6,746 nucleotides of DNA. It comes from Methanomicrobiales archaeon. Its GTDB lineage: Archaea > Halobacteriota > Methanomicrobia > Methanomicrobiales > JACTUA01. The position numbers were made by a program, and so were the translations under genes. Shown here one piece after another: positions 1 through 6,150 of this stretch (the first letter of the stretch is position 1; every line of letters starts with the position of its first letter). Below the pieces are notes generated by a model. The model made no database searches, had not been told where the DNA came from, and saw only the letters and a program-made list of their open reading frames with translations. The DNA is taken from the NCBI GenBank assembly GCA_028678965.1, contig JAJRCM010000001.1, forward strand, positions 1-6,746, in the 5' to 3' direction.

Positions 1-7
1 GGTGATC
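1..7 (+). promoter_or_regulatory. Possible Shine-Dalgarno site for atpC
   Basis: GGTGATC matches the complement of the conserved 3' end of 16S rRNA (ATCACCTCC) and ends 3 bases before a GTG at 11-13. That spacing would suit initiation at position 11 rather than at the GTG inside the motif at 2. The sequence before position 1 is not visible, so this remains a suggestion. Confidence 0.35.
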
Positions 8-1060
8 AAGGTGTATTTTGAGTATGTAATTGCTCGGGTTAGAGGCATGAAGGGGCGACTTCTCGACCCCTCAGTACTCGAGACCCTGATTCGCAAGCCG
101 GATGTCGAATCGGTTATCGCCGTACTTGAAAATACAGCTTATAAAAAGGAGATAGAAAAGGCAAGCATCCAGTATTCCGGGATCATGTGCATCGAAGTTG
201 CCTTAAGGAAGGATTTTACCAGTGCATTCAGGAAAATTTTCAGTCTGTTGGAGGGAGAGAACGCCGAGAAGTATGTAAAAGTTTTGCTTAACCGGTGGGA
301 TATCCAGAACATCAAAACGATCCTGCGGGGAAAGAATGCCCATATGCTACCGGCGGAGATACTGGAGTGCCTGGTTCCAGCTGGGGAACTGGACGACATC
401 ACCCTGATAGAGCTGACAAAGCAGCCCGATGTTAAGGCGGTGATTGACCTCCTTGCAACGTGGGGGATCGAATATGCAGAGCCATTGACCCGGAATTTCA
501 AGGAATACACGGAAAAGAGGGATCTTGCCGTTCTTGAGATTGCCATAGACAAATTTCGCTATGAAAATGCCATAGATGCGGTGAAGGGGTACTCGTATAA
601 TGATCGCATCATACGGGAGATGATCGCAACAGAGATTGATGTGACCAATATACAAACTGTGCTCAAGATGATAAGGGACAAGATTGATATCAAGGAGGCA
701 CAGACATGCCTGATAAATGGCGGGAGCAAACTGGATATCGAAAGGCTGCTTGCCATGATCCGAACAGGGACGATTAAGGGAGCGATCAAGTACCTTGGCA
801 CCACACCGTACAATTTTCTCTTGAAACTTCCCGACGAAGCGTTCAGGGCAGGAAAAATTTCGGTATTTGAGAGGGAACTGGAAAAATATCTGATAGAAAG
901 GGGGATCAGCAGGTTCTTCGGCGATCCGCTGAGTATCGCCGTTATCGTCGGGTACGTATGGGCAAAATACAACGAGATCACCAACATCAGGATCATTGCA
1001 AGATGCAAGACTGCAGATTTTTCGGAAAAGGAGATCAGGGGGGAACTGATCTATGTATAA
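2..1060 (+). CDS. atpC: V/A-type ATP synthase subunit C (central-stalk socket)
   Basis: Subunit C of the A1AO ATP synthase (V-ATPase subunit d/AC39 family). It is a soluble, helical, funnel-shaped protein that seats the D-F rotor shaft on the membrane c-ring. The frame encodes up to 352 residues, close to the usual 350-380. Family features are an N-terminal YxYVxxRVRxMK-like stretch (residues 6-17), LNRWDIQNIKTILRGK at 96-111, the GEL segment near 128-130, and a C-terminal NIRIIARCK at 328-336, where relatives usually have RGK. The start is uncertain. GTG at position 2 is the first possible codon, but GGTGATC at 1-7 looks like a Shine-Dalgarno site for GTG at 11 (349 residues), and the true start could also lie before the window. 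The 3' end overlaps atpF by 8 bp, implying translational coupling. The sequence is divergent but has no internal stops. Identification is from recalled family patterns. Confidence 0.9.
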   Translation: MIKVYFEYVIARVRGMKGRLLDPSVLETLIRKPDVESVIAVLENTAYKKEIEKASIQYSGIMCIEVALRKDFTSAFRKIFSLLEGENAEKYVKVLLNRWDIQNIKTILRGKNAHMLPAEILECLVPAGELDDITLIELTKQPDVKAVIDLLATWGIEYAEPLTRNFKEYTEKRDLAVLEIAIDKFRYENAIDAVKGYSYNDRIIREMIATEIDVTNIQTVLKMIRDKIDIKEAQTCLINGGSKLDIERLLAMIRTGTIKGAIKYLGTTPYNFLLKLPDEAFRAGKISVFERELEKYLIERGISRFFGDPLSIAVIVGYVWAKYNEITNIRIIARCKTADFSEKEIRGELIYV

Positions 1061-1373
1061 ATTCGTCGTGGTCACCGATCCGGATACGGCACCCGGGTTC
1101 AGACTGGCGGGCGTGGATGTCCTTGAGGCTCTGGATTTGGATGAGGCAAAAAAGATCATCCCCCCGCTGATCTATAAGGACGACACGGGGATCGTTGCGA
1201 TAAATGAGGACTTCATGACCGTGCTTGATGAAAAGCTGCTGGAGAAAATAGAAAAGACGTACCGACCGATCATTATTCCAATTCCTTCCAAGGTAAAGGG
1301 CCTCGACAGAGCAAATTACATCGAGCGGTTGCTGCGAAGGGCGATTGGATACAACATCGTGTTAAAGAGATAG
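1053..1373 (+). CDS. atpF: V/A-type ATP synthase subunit F (rotor)
   Basis: Subunit F of the A1AO ATP synthase, a small CheY-like alpha/beta protein that binds subunit D in the central rotor stalk. The 106 residues match the family length of about 100. A hydrophobic first strand leads into [17 protein letters not shown] (residues 7-23), then a middle GIVAINEDF (46-54), and RPIIIPIPS (71-79), followed by a C-terminal helix. ATG at 1053 is preceded by the G-rich stretch CAGGGGGG about 9 bases upstream, a good Shine-Dalgarno match. The gene overlaps the end of atpC by 8 bp and lies 5 bp before atpA. It ends in TAG; two codons later the same frame meets TGA, which overlaps the atpA start codon (ATGA). 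This may be an ancestral stop, or the functional one if TAG is read through. Confidence 0.93.
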   Translation: MYKFVVVTDPDTAPGFRLAGVDVLEALDLDEAKKIIPPLIYKDDTGIVAINEDFMTVLDEKLLEKIEKTYRPIIIPIPSKVKGLDRANYIERLLRRAIGYNIVLKR

Positions 1374-1378
1374 GGGTT

Positions 1379-3118
1379 ATGATTGCTGGGATTTTATCAA
1401 GAATATCGGGCCCTGTTGTCCATGCTCATCATATGAGAGGATCGAGGATGTATGATGTGGTGAAGGTGGGTCCTGAAGAGCTGAACGGGGAGATCATACG
1501 GCTGGACGGGGATTTTGCGGTCGTCCAGGTGTATGAGGACACCTCCGGGCTGAAGATCGGTGAGGCGGTGGTGAACACGGCAACACCGCTCTCCGTTGAG
1601 CTGGGTCCCGGCTTGCTCTCCTCGATTTATGACGGCATACAGAGACCTTTACCGGTACTGATGAAAAAGAGCGGGAGTTTCATCTCCCGAGGCATCTCCG
1701 TTCCCGGGCTGGACAAGGAAAAGAAGTGGGAGTTTGTCGCAACTGCCAAAATGGGAGATCGGGTCTCCGGCGGGGACATAATCGGGACAGTGAAGGAGTT
1801 CCACATCGAGCACAGGATCATGGTCTCCCCCAATGTATCCGGAACCATAAAAGAGATCGGGAGCGGGGCGTTCACGGTCGAAGAACCCGTCTGCATTCTG
1901 GAAGATGGCACACCCGTAACGATGATGCAGAGATGGCCTGTGAGGAGGGGGAGACCCTACAGGACAAAGCAGGACCCGAAGCTTCTCCTTGTTACCGGGC
2001 AGAGAGTCTTTGACAGCATATTCCCTGTGGCAAAGGGCGGAACAGCCATGATCCCCGGAGGTTTCGGCACCGGAAAGACGGTGGCGGAACAGACCCTTGC
2101 AAAATGGTCAGATACGCAGATTGTCGTGTATATCGGGTGTGGGGAGAGGGGGAATGAAATGACCGATGTCCTCTCGGAATTTCCCGAACTCGTGGATCCC
2201 CGAACGAATAGGCCCCTGATCCAGAGGACGATTCTCATCGCAAACACCTCGAATATGCCTGTGGCGGCAAGGGAAGCCTCGATCTATACAGGAATCACCA
2301 TGGCAGAGTACTACCGCGACATGGGGTACGACGTTGCCCTGATGGCAGATTCCACGTCGCGGTGGGGGGAGGCGTTGAGGGAAGTCTCCGGCAGGCTGGA
2401 GGAGATGCCCGGAGAGGAAGGGTATCCCGCCTACCTTGCGACGAGGTTGGCGGCGTTCTATGAGCGTGCCGGAAGGGTGGTCTGCCTTGGATCCGATGGG
2501 CGGGTAGGATCCATCACGGTTGTCGGTGCCGTCTCCCCGCCGGGGGGGGACTTCTCGGAGCCGATCACCCAGAACACCCTGAGGATCGCAGGAACCTTCT
2601 GGGCACTTGACACGAGTCTTGCCTATAGGAGGCATTTCCCTTCGGTAAACTGGATAAAGAGCTATTCGCTCTATCTGGGAAGCATCCAGGACTGGTTTGT
2701 AACAAGCGGGCTTGTTGACTGGAAGGAGATGCGGGACAAGACGATGTATCTTCTCCAGAAAGAGGTTGAACTGCAGGAGATCGTGCAGCTGGTGGGTCCT
2801 GATGCCCTGCCGGAGAGCGAGAAGGCAATCCTTGAGGTGACCAGAATGATCAGGGAGGACTTCCTCCAGCAGAGCGCCTATCACGAGATCGACTCCTTCT
2901 GTCCCCTTGAAAAGCAGTACTGGATGCTCAAGGTCATCCTCACGTTCTATGACCGGACCAGCGAAGCGATGGGCAGGGGGGTTGCCCTGAACAAAATCCT
3001 GAAACTTCCGTTGAAGGCAGAGATCGGAAGGATGAAGGAGCATGCGGAGGTAGAACGCATCAAGAGTATCATCGACGAGATAAATAAGAGCATGGCAACC
3101 CTGGCGGTGGAGCGATGA
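1379..3118 (+). CDS. atpA: V/A-type ATP synthase catalytic subunit A
   Basis: Catalytic subunit of the A3B3 head; it binds ATP/ADP at the A-B interface and couples its synthesis or hydrolysis to rotation of D-F. The 579 residues match the archaeal length of about 580, with no intein. In order: N-terminal beta-barrel (SRISGPVV at 7-14; MYDVVKVG at 24-31), the A-specific insertion (about 110-185, with VSPNVSGTI at 149-157), the Walker A loop GGFGTGKT at 227-234, catalytic GCGERGNE at 253-260 (Glu256), [21 protein letters not shown] (289-301), Walker B VALMAD at 319-324, [18 protein letters not shown] (337-354), and [10 protein letters not shown] at 386-395. The Walker A loop differs from the common archaeal GPFGSGKT. 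The start aligns with the family N terminus, although GGGG at 1373-1376 sits very close to ATG. It overlaps atpB by 4 bp (ATGA), suggesting coupled translation. Confidence 0.97.
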   Translation: MIAGILSRISGPVVHAHHMRGSRMYDVVKVGPEELNGEIIRLDGDFAVVQVYEDTSGLKIGEAVVNTATPLSVELGPGLLSSIYDGIQRPLPVLMKKSGSFISRGISVPGLDKEKKWEFVATAKMGDRVSGGDIIGTVKEFHIEHRIMVSPNVSGTIKEIGSGAFTVEEPVCILEDGTPVTMMQRWPVRRGRPYRTKQDPKLLLVTGQRVFDSIFPVAKGGTAMIPGGFGTGKTVAEQTLAKWSDTQIVVYIGCGERGNEMTDVLSEFPELVDPRTNRPLIQRTILIANTSNMPVAAREASIYTGITMAEYYRDMGYDVALMADSTSRWGEALREVSGRLEEMPGEEGYPAYLATRLAAFYERAGRVVCLGSDGRVGSITVVGAVSPPGGDFSEPITQNTLRIAGTFWALDTSLAYRRHFPSVNWIKSYSLYLGSIQDWFVTSGLVDWKEMRDKTMYLLQKEVELQEIVQLVGPDALPESEKAILEVTRMIREDFLQQSAYHEIDSFCPLEKQYWMLKVILTFYDRTSEAMGRGVALNKILKLPLKAEIGRMKEHAEVERIKSIIDEINKSMATLAVER

Positions 3119-4512
3119 GTCAGGTGAGCCTGCTCACAAAAGAGTGCAAGGCGGTCAACTACGTCTCCGGACCCCTGATCTTTGTCCAGTATGTCAAGGG
3201 GGTCTCGTTCGGAGAGATCGCAAGAATTATCCTTCCAAACGGGGATGAGAGGACAGGGCAGGTCCTTGATATCTCGAAGGATCTTGCTGTCCTACAGGTC
3301 TTTGAGGGTACAAGCGGGATCGACAATGAGGACACGAGGGTCCGGTTCACAGGACAGCCCCCCATGATCGATGTCTCCATTGACATGCTTGGAAGGATCT
3401 TCAATGGAGTGGGAAAGACCAGGGATGGTGGCCCGGAGGTCATCCAGGAAGTAAGTCTGGATATCAACGGGATGCCGATCAACCCGTACGCCAGGGACAA
3501 ACCCGCAGACTTCATCCAGACCGGGATGTCAGCTATCGATGCCTTAAACACCCTTGTCAGGGGTCAGAAGCTCCCGATATTCTCAGGTGCAGGTCTTCCC
3601 GCAAACAAGCTTGCCGCCCAGATCGCCCGGCAGGCAAAGGTCCTTGGAGAAGAGGAGAACTTTGCGGTGGTCTTCGTTGCAATGGGGATCACATACAAGG
3701 AAGCATCGTTCTTCATGAGCGACTTTGAAAAGACCGGTGCCCTCGAGCGGGTGGTCTTTTTCATGAACCTTGCTGATGACCCGACCATCGAGCGGATCGC
3801 AACGCCAAGGTGTGCCCTTACGGTTGCCGAATACCTTGCATTCACCCACAACTTGCAAGTCCTTGTCATTTTAACAGACATGACCAACTACTGCGAGGCA
3901 TTGCGGGAAATCTCCACAGCCCGAGAAGAGGTTCCCGGAAGGAGAGGGTATCCCGGCTACATGTACACTGACCTCGCTTCAATCTACGAACGTGCCGGGA
4001 GGATAAAGGGGAAGAAGGGATCGATCACCCAGCTCCCGATCCTGACCATGCCTGACGATGATATCACCCATCCGGTGCCGGATCTCACTGGGTATATCAC
4101 AGAGGGACAGATCGTGCTCTCGCGGGATCTCTACAGGAGGGGCGCTGACCCGCCAATAGATGTCCTCCCCTGCCTCTCACGGCTCATGAACCTGGGCATC
4201 GGTCCGGGAAAGACAAGAGAGGACCACAGGAACGTGGCTGACCAACTCTATGCCTCGTATGCCTACGGAAGGGACCTGCGGAGGCTGGTTGCGATCGTTG
4301 GTGAGGAGGCGCTGACCGAAATGGACAAGAAGTATCTGAAATTTGCAGATGAATTCGAGAAGAAATTCATCACGCAAGGAGAAGAGAACAGGAATCTTGA
4401 GCAGACGATGGAGATAGGCTGGGATCTCATGTCCATGCTTCCGGAGGAAGAACTGAAGAGGATAAAGGTTGAATATATCAGGAAGTATCATCCTGCGTAC
4501 AGAAAGAGATGA
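3115..4512 (+). CDS. atpB: V/A-type ATP synthase regulatory subunit B
   Basis: Non-catalytic nucleotide-binding subunit that alternates with A in the A3B3 hexamer. Its 465 residues are typical of the family (about 460). Visible features are an N-terminal barrel with [11 protein letters not shown] (14-24), [15 protein letters not shown] (93-107), GxPINPYAR (119-127), and the degenerate nucleotide loop [18 protein letters not shown] (157-174), which lacks a true Walker A as expected for B. Then come [16 protein letters not shown] (185-200), [13 protein letters not shown] (216-228), [14 protein letters not shown] (254-267), [14 protein letters not shown] (275-288), [20 protein letters not shown] (305-324), and a C-terminal helical domain with [13 protein letters not shown] (346-358). 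ATG overlaps the atpA stop as ATGA, with GGTGGAG just upstream. Intact; no oddities seen. Confidence 0.97.
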   Translation: MSQVSLLTKECKAVNYVSGPLIFVQYVKGVSFGEIARIILPNGDERTGQVLDISKDLAVLQVFEGTSGIDNEDTRVRFTGQPPMIDVSIDMLGRIFNGVGKTRDGGPEVIQEVSLDINGMPINPYARDKPADFIQTGMSAIDALNTLVRGQKLPIFSGAGLPANKLAAQIARQAKVLGEEENFAVVFVAMGITYKEASFFMSDFEKTGALERVVFFMNLADDPTIERIATPRCALTVAEYLAFTHNLQVLVILTDMTNYCEALREISTAREEVPGRRGYPGYMYTDLASIYERAGRIKGKKGSITQLPILTMPDDDITHPVPDLTGYITEGQIVLSRDLYRRGADPPIDVLPCLSRLMNLGIGPGKTREDHRNVADQLYASYAYGRDLRRLVAIVGEEALTEMDKKYLKFADEFEKKFITQGEENRNLEQTMEIGWDLMSMLPEEELKRIKVEYIRKYHPAYRKR

Positions 4513-4515
4513 GGC

Positions 4516-5163
4516 ATGGAGCAGGTAAATCCCACCAGAATGGAACTCATCAAGAAAATTGCACAGATTAAGCTCGCAGAGCAGGGGAAGGATCTGCTAC
4601 GGGAGAAGATGGATGTACTCATCCAGGAGTTCTTCCATATAATGGAGTCGGTTTCGAAATCGCGAGATGAGCTGGAGGTTGTTGCCGCCACGGCACAGCG
4701 CTCGCTCCTGACCGCCCTTGCCGTAGATGACCCGGTCACATTAAAGTCCGCCTCCTTTGCAACAAGAAGGGGGCTGTCACTCGACATAACGGGAAAGAAC
4801 ATCATGGGGATTGCGGTTCCGGTGATCGAAAAAAAGAGGGTCTCAAAGAGTGTTCTTGAGAGGGGATACAGTATCATAGGGGTGAGCGGGAGGATCGACG
4901 AGGCAGCTGAAAAGTTTGAGATGGAACTGGATCTGATCATCGAGCTTTCAGAGACCGAGACTTCCCTAAAAAGGCTCGGGGGGGAGATCCAGATGACCCG
5001 GAGAAGGGTGAACGCCCTTGAGCAGATAATGATCCCTGAATTAAAAAAACAGGCAAAATATATCAAGAGTACCATCGATGAACGTGAGCGGGAAGACCTC
5101 TTCCGGTTGAAAAAGGTGAAAAAGATTATCGAACGGAAAAAGGTTGTGGAAAAGGGACAGTGA
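4516..5163 (+). CDS. atpD: V/A-type ATP synthase subunit D (rotor shaft)
   Basis: Subunit D forms the long coiled-coil rotor shaft that turns inside the A3B3 head, comparable to gamma of F1. The 215 residues match the usual 200-220. Hallmarks are VNPTRMEL near the N terminus (4-11), a charged first helix, the middle segment NIMGIAVPVIE (95-105), ERGYSIIGVSGRIDEAAEKF (115-134), and the C-terminal helix with TRRRVNALEQIMIPEL (161-176) and FRLKKVKK (196-203), ending in a lysine-rich tail. It starts 3 bp after the atpB stop, with GAGG immediately before ATG, so translation probably depends on coupling. This is the last recognisable operon gene; no further ATPase subunit follows. Compared with recalled archaeal homologues the first helix is divergent, but the C-terminal signature is strong. 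Confidence 0.94.
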   Translation: MEQVNPTRMELIKKIAQIKLAEQGKDLLREKMDVLIQEFFHIMESVSKSRDELEVVAATAQRSLLTALAVDDPVTLKSASFATRRGLSLDITGKNIMGIAVPVIEKKRVSKSVLERGYSIIGVSGRIDEAAEKFEMELDLIIELSETETSLKRLGGEIQMTRRRVNALEQIMIPELKKQAKYIKSTIDEREREDLFRLKKVKKIIERKKVVEKGQ

Positions 5164-5192
5164 AAGTTACCCCACCTTCTTCATAATATTTA

Positions 5193-5495
5193 TTACTCTG
5201 CTGATGGCAACCTGCTCCGGTCTCCTTCTCTTCTCATCGCTCTTCCAATACGGATTATCTCTTCGATGTCGTTCTTTGTCAGCCGTGTAAATGCGTGCCT
5301 TCCCCAGCTCTACCTGCCAATGGTGACCCACACCTCACCAAGCATATATTCGATCGCCTCAATATCTGATGCTGAGAACAGTTTCCAGTCCTGTCTGAGA
5401 TTCAGCCGTATCTATTCGATTGCACTTTCAACAGCTTTTTCTTTCTGGATCTGGAACCCCCTCCTCCCTCTCTCATCGGTAGTGACCTCAGGCAT
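5193..5495 (-). pseudogene. Unrecognised 100-codon gene with two in-frame TAG codons
   Basis: On the minus strand a protein-like frame runs from ATG (5495-5493) to TAA (5195-5193), broken only by TAG at codon 28 (5414-5412) and codon 62 (5312-5310). The product is basic and helix-rich. It begins MPEVTTDERGRRGF, and after the first TAG has RQDWKLFSASDIEAIEYM and GEVWVTIGR; after the second it has SWGRHAFTRLTKNDIEEI and IGRAMRREGDR. I do not recognise the family. It looks coding because third positions and residue choice resemble the operon genes, while the overlapping plus-strand frame is serine-rich, as antisense translations tend to be. The gene converges with atpD, with 29 bp between stops. 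No good Shine-Dalgarno precedes the ATG, and upstream in frame there is a hydrophobic run after a TGA. It is most likely a decayed gene. Two CAG, AAG or GAG codons mutated to TAG would explain it; read-through of TAG is the alternative. Confidence 0.5.
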
Positions 5496-5610
5496 GAGGA
5501 TGAGTAGGAGAACAAAGTAAAAATGATTTGCCTTATTTCACGTTACATGTATTACCTGGTCAAAAGAACGATTTCTCAGATGAATCTTTCTCTCTAGATG
5601 TATCTCCTTA
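5496..5610. other. Gap between the two minus-strand gene remnants
   Basis: No coding frame is convincing here. On the minus strand the stretch is A/T-rich just upstream of the ATG at 5495 and could hold the old promoter of that gene, but I see no clear TATA/BRE pair. The motif AAATAAGG (minus strand) occurs at 5538-5531 and again at the end of the neighbouring remnant. Confidence 0.3.
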
Positions 5611-5613
5611 TTT
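5602..5613. repeat. 12-bp direct repeat, copy 1
   Basis: ATCTCCTTATTT also occurs at 5842-5853, exactly 240 bp away. On the minus strand it reads AAATAAGGAGAT, a Lys codon, TAA and a GGAG Shine-Dalgarno-like motif. Both copies are in the same minus-strand frame. Confidence 0.5.
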
Positions 5614-5907
5614 AAAATCAGGGTCACGCACGAGCTTCTCAAAGAGGCAGTGGTAAAAAATGCGTTGCGCAGGATACCAGGTTCCCCCTTCCCGCATCAA
5701 CGATTCCCTGGCCCTCCATCTTCTTGGGCGAACGAGGGAACACGCCCTGATCTTTTCGTCCTATGGTACTCTGAATTCGCCTAGATAGACCAGGTGATCT
5801 ACCCATATTGCACGCAACAGCGCTGTTCTAGATTGGTTCGGATCTCCTTATTTCTTGATCTGCTGGGGCATGAAGGCTCCATCTTCCTTTGTCAGGAGTA
5901 ATCTCCA
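5611..5907 (-). pseudogene. Remnant of an unrecognised protein gene
   Basis: The minus-strand frame ending at TAA 5613-5611 is protein-like in its C-terminal part. After an in-frame TAG (5763-5761) it reads DEKIRACSLVRPRRW, later GGTWYPAQRIFYHCLFEKLV, then RDPDFK and stop. Before that TAG it has RAIWVDHLVYLGEFRVP. Further upstream, beyond an in-frame TAA (5850-5848), come LLLTKEDGAFMPQQIKK and then a TGA (5910-5908). The aromatic and charged residue pattern is unlike random translation, but I cannot name the family. It is probably a decayed gene, oriented like the 100-codon frame beside it. A competing frame on the same strand (ATG at 5908-5906, stop at 5641-5639, one TAG) has a better Shine-Dalgarno but a less protein-like product. 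A frameshift between these frames is possible. Confidence 0.35.
5842..5853. repeat. 12-bp direct repeat, copy 2
   Basis: Second copy of ATCTCCTTATTT. On the minus strand it gives the in-frame TAA of the remnant at 5611-5907, immediately followed by GGAGAT. Confidence 0.5.
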
Positions 5908-6150
5908 TCACACCCCTCTCACACGGGTGCCATGGGACGCTCATAGGATGGTGACGAGAACGATAATACGCAATCGCATAAGGTCATCACGCTCATCGTT
6001 CGGATATAGTCTGCGATAGATGATACCGGTAGAGCAATCATTCATGCGCCAGAGTTAAAAAGAACGACGGAACGAAATATTACACACATTCCAAATGATT
6101 TTTACATCCGTCTGAAGATCCTGGTCATGCCCTTCATTCCCCGGTACTAG
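5908..6150. other. Unresolved decayed sequence upstream of the transposase
   Basis: No intact gene of ordinary length. On the plus strand the transposase frame stays free of TAA and TGA from 5902 onward but has TAGs at 5944, 6007 and 6148. Its translation includes SHKVITLIVRI and GRAIIHAPELK, which may be the damaged transposase N terminus. On the minus strand a 34-codon frame runs from ATG at 6045 to TGA at 5941 (MNDCSTGIIYRRLYPNDERD at its start) and may be an upstream part of the remnant at 5611-5907. One of these is probably the shadow of the other; I cannot decide. No clear insertion-sequence terminal inverted repeat was found. Confidence 0.35.

Noticed and set aside
347..1159. Minus-strand 270-codon open frame across atpC and atpF
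   Set aside because: It overlaps two well-supported genes on the other strand, and its product shows no domain.
2108..3043. Minus-strand 311-codon open frame antisense to atpA
   Set aside because: It lies entirely within a strongly conserved subunit A gene. Long antisense frames are common opposite such codon usage.
1379..4512. Intein in atpA or atpB
   Set aside because: Both proteins have normal family length and uninterrupted P-loop regions.
5164..5200. Terminator after atpD
   Set aside because: The stretch is mildly T-rich, but I found no stem-loop or long T run strong enough to annotate.
5266..5520. Plus-strand 84-codon open frame
   Set aside because: Serine-rich product with no recognisable motif. 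It lies antisense to the more protein-like minus-strand frame 5495-5193 and looks like its shadow.
5584..5898. Plus-strand frame with one TAG and no TAA or TGA before 5899
   Set aside because: No convincing motif or start codon. The lack of TAA/TGA over about 105 codons is not rare among six frames, so I did not count it toward the TAG pattern.
5639..5908. Minus-strand frame starting ATG at 5908 with a good Shine-Dalgarno and one TAG
   Set aside because: The product is Gly/Ser/Arg-rich and less protein-like than the other frame of the same strand that ends at 5611; kept only as a possible frameshift alternative.
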